The notes under the pieces: model-generated
The model's input: only the letters and a program-made list of their open reading frames with translations
What the model was told of the DNA's origin: nothing
Databases searched by the model: none
Source of the DNA: Nocardioides salarius
Lineage (GTDB): Bacteria; Actinomycetota; Actinomycetes; Propionibacteriales; Nocardioidaceae
Direction of reading: 5' to 3'
Length of the DNA: 64,000 nucleotides
Assembly (NCBI RefSeq): GCF_016907435.1
Contig: NZ_JAFBBZ010000001.1
Location: 3,968,001 to 4,032,000, forward strand
Program-made: the position numbers and the translations under genes
Part shown: piece by piece, positions 50,689-57,293 of the stretch
Position numbering within the stretch: position 1 is the first letter of the stretch
Layout of the letters: each line of letters starts with the position of its first letter

Positions 50689-51416
50689 AGGCCGGCCACG
50701 CGTCGCTGCGATTCGACGCCGACACCGACGCCCTGGCGGCGTACGTCGCGCGCCTGGTCGTCGTCGACGACCTCGGGCTGCTGACCACCACCGAGTCGCG
50801 GTCGCGGGCCCTGGTCAAGAAGGTCCGCGCCCGCCTGCCGAAGCGCTACCGGGTGCTGCGTCGCCACGAGTACCTCTTCGTGTGGGACACCACCCGTCTG
50901 AGCAAGGCCGGTCGCGCCAGGCTGATCGTGCTCACGCCGCTGCGCTTCTGGTCGATGGGGTCGCTGAGCAAGCTCTTCCTGGTCGGGCAGCTCGACCTCC
51001 GGGCTCGAGACTCCCGCGAGCGGGTGCGCGTGCAGGCCGGCCACGCGCCCTCGGGCGTGCAGGGCGGTACGGCGAGCTGGCGACGCAACCCCGAGCAGAA
51101 CCGGGTGCTGGCCGCTCGCCGCGGCTTCGTCGCCTGGGGGGAGCGGATCGCAGCTGCGCCCGGGGTGGTGCTCGCGCACATGGACGCCAACCTCGACCAG
51201 CGCTCACCGCACTGGCGCGGCTACCTGACCCACACCCTCGGGGCGGAGTCGGTGTGGACCGGCTGCCTCCCGCCCGCGGGCAAGGGCACCCACGGGAGCC
51301 GGGTGATCGACACCGCGCACGTGGTCGGTGCACCGACCCGCTGGCCGCACCTGGCCGAGACCAAGCGGCCCGAGAAGGTCGATCACGTGGCGTTCGTTTA
51401 CAACGTCGATCTGTAG
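50685..51416 (+). CDS. EEP-like (endonuclease/exonuclease/phosphatase) protein
   Basis: The 243-residue protein has features of the EEP fold in the right order. EYLFVWDTTRL is like the early strand, VQAGHAPSG sits at the His position, VVLAHMDANLDQR takes the place of the usual GDFN motif and KVDHVAFVYNVDL is like the final DH motif. The motifs are altered, so activity is uncertain. A nuclease could act in genome processing or host DNA attack. It ends the early cluster and is followed by a hairpin. Confidence in the family is moderate. Confidence 0.5.
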   Translation: MKAGHASLRFDADTDALAAYVARLVVVDDLGLLTTTESRSRALVKKVRARLPKRYRVLRRHEYLFVWDTTRLSKAGRARLIVLTPLRFWSMGSLSKLFLVGQLDLRARDSRERVRVQAGHAPSGVQGGTASWRRNPEQNRVLAARRGFVAWGERIAAAPGVVLAHMDANLDQRSPHWRGYLTHTLGAESVWTGCLPPAGKGTHGSRVIDTAHVVGAPTRWPHLAETKRPEKVDHVAFVYNVDL

Positions 51417-51561
51417 TCCGGTCGGGCCATATCAAGGCGACACGCCGAGCAAATAGCAAGTTATTCCCTCGACAAAGGCATCGGATTCGCCTTGAACCCA
51501 CGCCCGGGTCGGCGCGGCAAACCCACGCCGACCCGGGCGCCCCATCCTCGAAGGAGAACCG
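51417..51561. other. Non-coding gap with 14-bp-stem hairpin before the virion genes
   Basis: CGCCCGGGTCGGCG (51501-51514) and its exact complement (51526-51539) enclose an 11-nt loop and could end the early transcript. The stretch at 51428-51475 is AT-rich for this region and may hold the late promoter, though I cannot fix -35 and -10 boxes. GAAGGAG at 51550-51556 is the ribosome site of the next gene. Confidence 0.6.
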
Positions 51562-51645
51562 ATGTCCACCAAGGGTCTGATCTACACCGCGGCCGTCTCC
51601 CTGGCCGTCGTCGTGGCCTACGACAAGTACGGGAAGCGCGGCTGA
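51562..51645 (+). CDS. 27-residue membrane peptide
   Basis: The product has one hydrophobic helix (GLIYTAAVSLAVVVAYDKYGKRG) and follows a strong AAGGAGA ribosome site 6 nt upstream. Its stop overlaps the next ATG. It is the first of the virion-region one-helix proteins and is built like the 45-residue protein at 54264. Confidence 0.6.
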   Translation: MSTKGLIYTAAVSLAVVVAYDKYGKRG

Positions 51646-51794
51646 TGGCTCGCCCCGCTCGCGGTCTGGCGTTCTGGACCGCGGTCGGCGGCACGAGCCT
51701 CGTGGCGCTGACGATGCTCAACCTCGCGGCCGACCGGCTCCCGGTCCCCGGCCTCGGGGACTTCCGCGACTTCGTCGTGCGCCGCAACGGCTGA
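51645..51794 (+). CDS. 49-residue membrane protein
   Basis: The product starts MARPARGLAFWTAVGGTSLVALTMLNLAADRLP: a basic N-terminus and one hydrophobic helix, then a short charged tail. The ATG overlaps the stop before it as TGATG. It lies directly in front of the capsid gene. A place in the virion's inner membrane is inferred from context. Confidence 0.6.
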   Translation: MARPARGLAFWTAVGGTSLVALTMLNLAADRLPVPGLGDFRDFVVRRNG

Positions 51795-51875
51795 CCGCCG
51801 TACCGATGTCCCACCCGTCCGCCGGGGCCGTGCCCGGGGGCAACCACCACCCCCGTTCTTGAAAGGAACACCCCA

Positions 51876-53036
51876 ATGGCCCAGGCCGCTGAGCGTTACA
51901 TGCAGGGGATCGCGGTCCCCGAGTCCGCCGTCCGCCCCTCCGAGTTCTTCGCGCGCACCCGCCGCAAGCTCGGCACCGAGGTCTCCAAGACGTTCGCGGG
52001 CCTGGCCCAGCAGGACGTCGTGGAGATCAAGAAGACCGACATCCTGAGCGAGGTCACGGTCCGCTTCGTCGGGCAGCTGACCGTCACCCCGGGCTCCGGC
52101 TCGGTCGCCACCACCCGCCGCTGGCCCTACGACCTGCTGCGCCAGGTCCGCTTCACCGCCAACGGTCAGAGCAACCTCATCAACTGCTCGGGCGCCAAGC
52201 TCAAGGTGCGCGAGTTCATGCACCACCACGACCTCAACGACCGCGGCGTCCAGCAGTCCATCGCCGGGTCGACGATCCAGCAGGGCACCCTGTCGCAGTC
52301 CCACGAGTCGTGGGGCGTCGGCTCCGGTGCGACCGCGATCGCCGGCGGCACCTACGACGTGGACCTGGAGTGGGTGCTGCCCATCGCTGAGGACCAGGTG
52401 GACCTCATGGGCGCGATCTTCTGCGCGACCTCCAGCACCGACCTGTCGCTGGTGCTCGACTGGGCCACGCCCGCCGAGCTCTTCGCCCTCGCGGGCAACG
52501 GCGCGGCCGGCCTGGCCGGCAAGGTGCAGGTGATCGCCAAGCGGTTCAGCATCCCGATCAGCGACGGCAACATCGTCGTGCCGGACCTCTCGCAGTTCCA
52601 CTCGCTGATCCAGACCCGCTACACCAACCTCAGCCTCGGCGTGAACGAGCTGCGCATGACCGGCCAGGGCGCCGGCAAGACGCTGCTCCGCCTCTTCACG
52701 CAGGTCTGGAACGGCGCCGGCGCCGGTGCGCCGCTCGCGGTCACCGACGCCAACTACGGCCGGCTGGGCTGGCGCTACTCGGGCAACGAGACGCCCGACG
52801 AGCTCGAGAGCGGGATCATCCTCCGCGCCCTCAACGAGCGGTACTACAACACCGACATCGGCAAGGCGCACGGCTTCTTCTGCCACGAGTTCGCGCAGGA
52901 GAACGCCTTCCGCGACACGGTGGACCTCGGCACCACGTCCGAGTTCCGCCAGCTCGTCGAGCTCGCGTCGGGGCTGACCCTGACCAACGCGGCCGCCGAG
53001 TACGTCGCGGAGTCGATCTTCGTCGCTGGGGCCTGA
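51876..53036 (+). CDS. Major capsid protein candidate, double-jelly-roll (PRD1-type)
   Basis: The 386-residue protein is near the length of PRD1 P3. It is beta-rich with no enzyme motif. The stretch TRRWPYDLLRQVRFTANGQSNLINCSG fits the pattern at the first jelly roll of double-jelly-roll capsid proteins (a long strand, LL-x-x-I/V, then NGxxxI). A second beta-rich half begins near residue 190. A GAAAGGAA site lies 7 nt upstream, the strongest in the cluster, as expected for the most abundant protein. Downstream lie small membrane proteins and, at the far end, a P9-like ATPase. I infer the fold from pattern and context. Confidence 0.75.
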   Translation: MAQAAERYMQGIAVPESAVRPSEFFARTRRKLGTEVSKTFAGLAQQDVVEIKKTDILSEVTVRFVGQLTVTPGSGSVATTRRWPYDLLRQVRFTANGQSNLINCSGAKLKVREFMHHHDLNDRGVQQSIAGSTIQQGTLSQSHESWGVGSGATAIAGGTYDVDLEWVLPIAEDQVDLMGAIFCATSSTDLSLVLDWATPAELFALAGNGAAGLAGKVQVIAKRFSIPISDGNIVVPDLSQFHSLIQTRYTNLSLGVNELRMTGQGAGKTLLRLFTQVWNGAGAGAPLAVTDANYGRLGWRYSGNETPDELESGIILRALNERYYNTDIGKAHGFFCHEFAQENAFRDTVDLGTTSEFRQLVELASGLTLTNAAAEYVAESIFVAGA

Positions 53037-53039
53037 GCC

Positions 53040-53294
53040 ATGTCGCAGTGGATCAAGAGCGCCGAGGAGAAGTACGGCGGCGGCTTCCTCACCAACCGCC
53101 CCCAGCAGTCCGACGAGGCCCGCGAGCTGGCGAACGTCGCGGGTCCCCACCCCGGCACCAGCGCCTCGCCCCTGAGCCCGCAGAGCCCGCTCTTCTGGTT
53201 CGGGATCGTGGCCGCTGCGTCGGTCGGGCTCATGGCCTACTCCACGTCGGTGCGGGTCGGCCCGATCTCGGCGTCCGTGGGCGTCGGGAAGTGA
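53040..53294 (+). CDS. 84-residue virion membrane protein candidate
   Basis: The N-terminal 50 residues are polar (SAEEKYGGGFLTNRPQQSDEARELANV). One membrane helix follows (SPLFWFGIVAAASVGLMAYSTSV) and a short tail. It starts 3 nt after the capsid gene stop and shares GTGA with the next gene. In tectiviruses several such proteins link capsid and inner membrane. Confidence 0.7.
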   Translation: MSQWIKSAEEKYGGGFLTNRPQQSDEARELANVAGPHPGTSASPLSPQSPLFWFGIVAAASVGLMAYSTSVRVGPISASVGVGK

Positions 53295-53893
53295 GCGTCA
53301 TGGCCGTCGGCGGCGCCGCTGCGCGTGGAGGCGCAGCGGCCGGTCGTGGAGCGGCTGCTGGCCGCGGCGCGACCACCGCCGGCGGCCGCAAGGCCGCGGC
53401 CGGTGGCGGGGCTCGCACGGCAGGCCGCCCCGCCACCGGTACGCGCTCGCGCGCAGCTGCACCGGCACCCGCGCCGGCCGCACCTGCGCCGGCTCCGGTG
53501 CCGAGCAAGACCGCCTCGCCGTCGACCCTCGAGGAGACCGCCGAGCAGATGCGAGCTGCGCAGTCGCAGCCGCAGAGCTCGAAGGGCTCACGCGGGGGAG
53601 AGGGCTTCTTCGACGGGGCTGAGCGCCGCTTCGACTCCGCGGCCCGGACGGCGGGCGGGCTCACGCTCACCCCGCCGCGCCGGCTCACGGCCAACGACGG
53701 CGCCGGCTTCCTCGGCGGTCTCTTCCTCTACGTCCTGGCGCTGAACTACCTGCGCTACGGCAAGGAGGGCGTGACCGGCTGGCTCGGGGCCAAGTTCGTC
53801 AACCGTCCATGGACCCCGCCCGACGACGGCGGGGCCGAGGACGGCGCACGAGGCACCACCCGCGACGACGCCGGCGTACGGGTGCTGACGTGA
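53291..53893 (+). CDS. Ala/Gly/Pro-rich protein with one membrane helix
   Basis: The 200-residue protein starts with about 80 residues of low-complexity Ala, Gly, Arg and Pro. A helical segment (STLEETAEQMRAAQSQ) and one membrane segment (GAGFLGGLFLYVLALNYLRYG) follow, then an acidic tail. It is highly basic at the N-terminus, which could contact packaged DNA. An ATG at 53300 is an alternative start. No family is recognised; virion position is inferred. Confidence 0.6.
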   Translation: MSVMAVGGAAARGGAAAGRGAAAGRGATTAGGRKAAAGGGARTAGRPATGTRSRAAAPAPAPAAPAPAPVPSKTASPSTLEETAEQMRAAQSQPQSSKGSRGGEGFFDGAERRFDSAARTAGGLTLTPPRRLTANDGAGFLGGLFLYVLALNYLRYGKEGVTGWLGAKFVNRPWTPPDDGGAEDGARGTTRDDAGVRVLT

Positions 53894-53988
53894 GGCTCGC
53901 GGGGCTGGTCATTGTCGTGGCCGGGGTCTGGATCATCACCCAGGTCACCGCCGGCGAGGCGCTCCAGCGGCTCGGAGTCGTCGAGTGA
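53890..53988 (+). CDS. 32-residue membrane peptide
   Basis: The product is one hydrophobic helix (LAGLVIVVAGVWIITQVTAG) with a short polar tail. The GTG overlaps the upstream stop and its stop overlaps the next GTG. It fits the run of tiny membrane proteins. Confidence 0.55.
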   Translation: MRLAGLVIVVAGVWIITQVTAGEALQRLGVVE

Positions 53989-54224
53989 GCTGGCGCGGCA
54001 TCTTCGCCGGCTCCCTGGCCCTGATCGCGCTCCAGGCGGTGGTCTCCTCGCGAGACAGCGCCGGTCGCGTCGGGTCCGGCCTGGAGTGGATCGCAGACCT
54101 GGTGAGCGCGGCGCTCGACCCCGGCACACCCGCGATCCCCGACCTCGCAGGCGTCAGCTACGACGCAGGCCCCGAGCCCGGCACCGAGGGCTGGGGCGAG
54201 GGCAAGAAGTCGCAGGACGGCTGA
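53985..54224 (+). CDS. 79-residue membrane protein
   Basis: One N-terminal hydrophobic helix (GIFAGSLALIALQAVVSS) precedes a helical segment (GSGLEWIADLVSAALD) and an acidic Gly-rich tail. The GTG overlaps the previous stop. A virion membrane role is inferred from context only. Confidence 0.6.
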   Translation: MSWRGIFAGSLALIALQAVVSSRDSAGRVGSGLEWIADLVSAALDPGTPAIPDLAGVSYDAGPEPGTEGWGEGKKSQDG

Positions 54225-54263
54225 GCACCACCCCCCACAACCACCAAGGAAGCGAGCACGACC

Positions 54264-54401
54264 ATGAAGAACTCCCTCAAGTACGGCGCGGGGCTGCTGG
54301 CGATCTACCTGATCGTCTACAACGGCTCGAAGTCCGGCACCGTCCTGACCAAGGGCGCAGCCGGCAGCGCGCAGATCATCAAGGCATTCCAGGGCCGGTG
54401 A
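54264..54401 (+). CDS. 45-residue membrane protein
   Basis: The sequence starts MKNSLKYGAGLLAIYLIVYNG: a basic start and one helix, then a polar helical tail. AAGGAAG lies about 11 nt before the ATG. Layout matches the other small virion-region proteins. Confidence 0.65.
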   Translation: MKNSLKYGAGLLAIYLIVYNGSKSGTVLTKGAAGSAQIIKAFQGR

Positions 54402-54407
54402 TCTGAC

Positions 54408-54746
54408 ATGGGTTGGGCCAACGTCCGCCAGACCGTCGTGGTCGAGGCCGGGCGCGATCCTCGCGAGAGCATCGTGCTCGGGCTCGGTCGCGCGATCCTG
54501 CGACGCACACAGGGCATGGGGCTGCACGTCTACCACGGCGCAGACGGCTCGCCTGAGACCAGCTACGGCGGCTCCTACGCCCCGCAGGTCCAGGCGCAGA
54601 TCGTCGGCGCCGCGATGGGCATCGCCACCCCCGACCTGATCCGCGACATGGGTGGCGCCGACATCGCCACCGGTGTCACCGAGGAAGCCTCGGGCGCCTC
54701 GCGGCAGTTCGCTGAGCGGCTGCGCCGCGGCCGGAGCGTGGTCTGA
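54408..54746 (+). CDS. Hypothetical virion protein, 112 residues
   Basis: The soluble protein begins MGWANVRQTVVVEAGRDPRESIVLGLGRAILRRTQG and has a mixed fold. A helical C-terminus ends in RRGRSVV. It has no membrane helix, unlike its neighbours. The stop overlaps the next ATG as TGATG. I do not recognise the family; a minor capsid or vertex role is possible. Confidence 0.6.
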   Translation: MGWANVRQTVVVEAGRDPRESIVLGLGRAILRRTQGMGLHVYHGADGSPETSYGGSYAPQVQAQIVGAAMGIATPDLIRDMGGADIATGVTEEASGASRQFAERLRRGRSVV

Positions 54747-55585
54747 TGGCTCGCGCCGGCTTCGAGGGTCCGCTGGAGACCTCCAGCACGGGCCCCAGCG
54801 CGCCCGCCGCCTCTTCCGGGCCGTCCGCTGCCGCTGGGGGACGGTCCGGGATCAAGCTCGGCAAGAAGGCCCAGCTCGGCGCCGCGGCCGCGGCCGTGGC
54901 CGTGCTCGCCCTGGTGATGGGCCGCCGTGGCGGGGGCAGCCAGGACTTCGGGGAGGCCGACACCACGGCCACCGACCTGTACGGCGAGCTGCAGCCGCAG
55001 CTCGAAGGGCTCCAGGTCGGGCTCGACAACCTCAGCGGCAGCGTCGAGGACCAGTTCGGCAACCTCAACGACGCCGTGCTGGACCTGTCCCAGCCGGTCA
55101 CCCCGGGCACCCCCGAGGAGCCCGAAGAGGTCGAGCCCGGCCCCCGAGGTCCGCGCGGACCCCGTGGCCCCAAGGGCAAGCCGGGCAAGGCCGGCGGTGG
55201 TCGCGGTGGCCGGCCGAAGAAGCCGAAGAAGGAGAAGGACCGCACCAGCCCCGCCGAGCGGAAGAAGCGCCGCCGGCGGCGTGCGCGCCGCGAGGAGCGC
55301 GAGGAGCAGGGCGGCAACCCCGGCACCGGCGGCGTACGCCCGCCGATCACCGACTACGTGCCCGGTGGGCTCCCGTGGGCGCCGCCCTCGCCGCCGGGAC
55401 GTCGCCCCGGGGCGAAGCCCGCCTCCACCGTGCGCGGGGGCCGCCAGGCGGCCGCCGTCCGCAACGCCCAGCCCAAGGTCACCGCGCCCCCGCGCAACCA
55501 GAAGAAGAACGCGCCCGTGCCCGCGCCCAAGGGCAAGAGCGCGCCCGTGCGCAAGAACCCGATCAGGAAGCCCGGCCGCAAGTGA
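54746..55585 (+). CDS. Membrane-anchored collagen-like protein, spike candidate
   Basis: The 279-residue protein has a membrane helix at residues 44-58 and a coiled-coil-like segment (ELQPQLEGLQVGLDNLSGSVEDQFGNLNDAV) that could trimerise. Collagen-like G-X-Y triplets run from Gly132 to Gly150 (GPRGPRGPRGPKGKPGKAG). The C-terminal 120 residues are strongly basic and Pro-rich. PRD1's spike protein P5 also has a collagen-like stretch. The basic tail is unusual for a spike and would suit DNA or wall contact, so the orientation is open. Confidence 0.6.
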   Translation: MARAGFEGPLETSSTGPSAPAASSGPSAAAGGRSGIKLGKKAQLGAAAAAVAVLALVMGRRGGGSQDFGEADTTATDLYGELQPQLEGLQVGLDNLSGSVEDQFGNLNDAVLDLSQPVTPGTPEEPEEVEPGPRGPRGPRGPKGKPGKAGGGRGGRPKKPKKEKDRTSPAERKKRRRRRARREEREEQGGNPGTGGVRPPITDYVPGGLPWAPPSPPGRRPGAKPASTVRGGRQAAAVRNAQPKVTAPPRNQKKNAPVPAPKGKSAPVRKNPIRKPGRK

Positions 55586-55587
55586 GC

Positions 55588-56208
55588 ATGTCCATCCGTC
55601 AGGTGTACCAGCTGGCCCGCGGGGCCGGGCTGGGGCACGAGGCCGCCGTCATGGCGACCGCGATCGCGATCGGTGAGTCCGGGCTGAACCCCGGCGCCGT
55701 GGGCGACACCTCCCTGACGGATGCGACGTGGGGCCCCTCGATCGGGCTGTGGCAGGTCCGGTCCGTCAAGGCCGAGAGCGGCACCGGCAAGACCCGCGAC
55801 GCCACCCGGCTCAAGTCGCCGGAGTTCAACGCCCGCAGCATGGCCGCGATCAGCCTCGGCGGGTCGCACTGGACCCCGTGGACGATCTACACCAACGGGG
55901 CGTACCGCACCCACCTGACCAAGGTGCGCGCCGAGGTCAGCAGCGGCGCCCAGGCGCCCGGCGGCAAGCCCAGCCCGGTCGGCTGGGACCTGCCCGGCCC
56001 GCTGCCCGAGGTCCCCGACCCCGGCGACGTGCTGAGCGACCTCGGCGGCGCCGTGGGCGGGGCGGCCAGCGGCACCGCTGGCGCCGTGGTCGGGCTGCTC
56101 GTCAAGAGCCTGGCCCCGGCCGTGCTGATCGGCGCCGGCCTGGTCGGTGGCTTCGCGCTGATCGTGATCGGCGCCTGGCGCGGCTCGGTCGACAGGGGCG
56201 AGTCGTGA
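55588..56208 (+). CDS. Virion lytic transglycosylase with C-terminal membrane anchor
   Basis: The 206-residue protein has a lysozyme-like SLT fold: ATAIAIGESGLNPGAVGD with catalytic Glu30, GPSIGLWQVRS and AISLGGSHWTPWTIYTNGAY. A membrane helix near the C-terminus (LAPAVLIGAGLVGGFALIVIGAW) anchors it. PRD1 carries membrane-bound transglycosylase P7 in the virion for entry, and this protein is a good functional match. The GTG at 55582 that overlaps the previous stop is an alternative start. Confidence 0.82.
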   Translation: MSIRQVYQLARGAGLGHEAAVMATAIAIGESGLNPGAVGDTSLTDATWGPSIGLWQVRSVKAESGTGKTRDATRLKSPEFNARSMAAISLGGSHWTPWTIYTNGAYRTHLTKVRAEVSSGAQAPGGKPSPVGWDLPGPLPEVPDPGDVLSDLGGAVGGAASGTAGAVVGLLVKSLAPAVLIGAGLVGGFALIVIGAWRGSVDRGES

Positions 56209-56855
56209 GCATCACCGGCGCGAAGCGCCACAAGCCGCTGCCGGCCAAGAAGTGGGTGCACCCGGTCCCCGGGCACAAGATCAGCACGCCCTACGGGCAG
56301 CGCGGGTCCATGTGGTCCTCGGGGATGCACACCGGCGCCGACTTCGCCGCGCCCGCGGGCAAGACTGTGCACGCGGTCGCGGCCGGGCGCGTCACCCAGG
56401 CCGGCCCCGCCGGCGCCTACGGCACGCGCATCGTGGTCAGCCACGCCCCCGGGTTCGAGACCTGGTACTGCCACCTGAGCGAGATCCTCGCCGGGGTCGG
56501 CTCGCAGCTCGGCGCCGGCGCCTGGATCGGCAAGGTCGGCTCCACCGGCAACACCACCGGCCCGCACCTGCACCTGGAGGTGCGCGTCAACGGCGTGCAC
56601 CGCGACCCCGCGCCGTACCTCTCCGGCGCGCAGGACTCGCCCAGCCTGCCCACGTTCCCCAACGACGCCCAGCCGGGCGGCGTCATCACCAACCCCGCCG
56701 TGGTGCCCTCCGGGGTCTCCACCGGCGACCTGACCGACTCCCTCGCCGCCGAGGTACGACGACTCGTGATCGTCGGCGGCGTGGTGCTCGGCGGCGTCGC
56801 CCTGGTCGCCACCGGCGTAGCGCAGGGCTCCCGCCCTCGGAAGAAAGCGAGCTGA
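56205..56855 (+). CDS. Virion M23 metallopeptidase with C-terminal membrane anchor
   Basis: The 216-residue protein has an M23 (LytM-type) domain with zinc-binding motifs HTGADFAAP and HLHLEVRVNG. A membrane helix follows near the C-terminus (LVIVGGVVLGGVALVATGVA) with a basic tail. It should cut peptide cross-links in the wall. It is coupled to the transglycosylase by GTGA. Together the two could open a hole through the actinobacterial wall during entry. Confidence 0.87.
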   Translation: MSITGAKRHKPLPAKKWVHPVPGHKISTPYGQRGSMWSSGMHTGADFAAPAGKTVHAVAAGRVTQAGPAGAYGTRIVVSHAPGFETWYCHLSEILAGVGSQLGAGAWIGKVGSTGNTTGPHLHLEVRVNGVHRDPAPYLSGAQDSPSLPTFPNDAQPGGVITNPAVVPSGVSTGDLTDSLAAEVRRLVIVGGVVLGGVALVATGVAQGSRPRKKAS

Positions 56856-56858
56856 TCC

Positions 56859-57293
56859 ATGAGCCTCGGCAAGAAGAAGCCGGACCCGCCGGCCACCGAG
56901 CCCGACGACCGCGACGTCACGCTGCTCAAGTGGGGCGCCGAGCTGCAGCGCGAGCTCGCGCAGTCCGTCGCCGGCGTGCTCGTGCGCGGCGCCCGTGCCG
57001 TGCCCGTGGGCCAGAGCCCCGGCGCGATCAGCCGGCCGGCCACCAGCGGCGCCAACAGCCTCATGGGGTTCAGCCTCAAGAACACCAGCTACGAGCTGCC
57101 CTGCACGGTGCACCTGATCGACGGCGAGAGCGTCGAGGACGGGCACCTGATCCTCGAGATCGAGCTCTCTCCGTCCGAGTCCGCGCGCGAGTGGTTCGGC
57201 ATGTCCGGCGTCTCGCTGTCCCGCGGACTCGTCTACCACGACCCGAGCGGCCTCACCACCGGCTCGGTCTTCCTGAGAGGAAGTGACTACTGA
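56859..57293 (+). CDS. Beta-rich virion protein, vertex/penton candidate
   Basis: The 144-residue protein has a helical N-terminus with VTLLKWGAELQRELAQSV. A compact beta domain follows (GFSLKNTSYELPCTVHLIDGESVEDGHLILEIELSP, then GVSLSRGLVYHDPSGLTTGSVFLRG). A small beta-sandwich next to the fibre gene would suit a penton or fibre base, but I see no specific motif. Its stop overlaps the fibre ATG. Confidence 0.5.
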   Translation: MSLGKKKPDPPATEPDDRDVTLLKWGAELQRELAQSVAGVLVRGARAVPVGQSPGAISRPATSGANSLMGFSLKNTSYELPCTVHLIDGESVEDGHLILEIELSPSESAREWFGMSGVSLSRGLVYHDPSGLTTGSVFLRGSDY

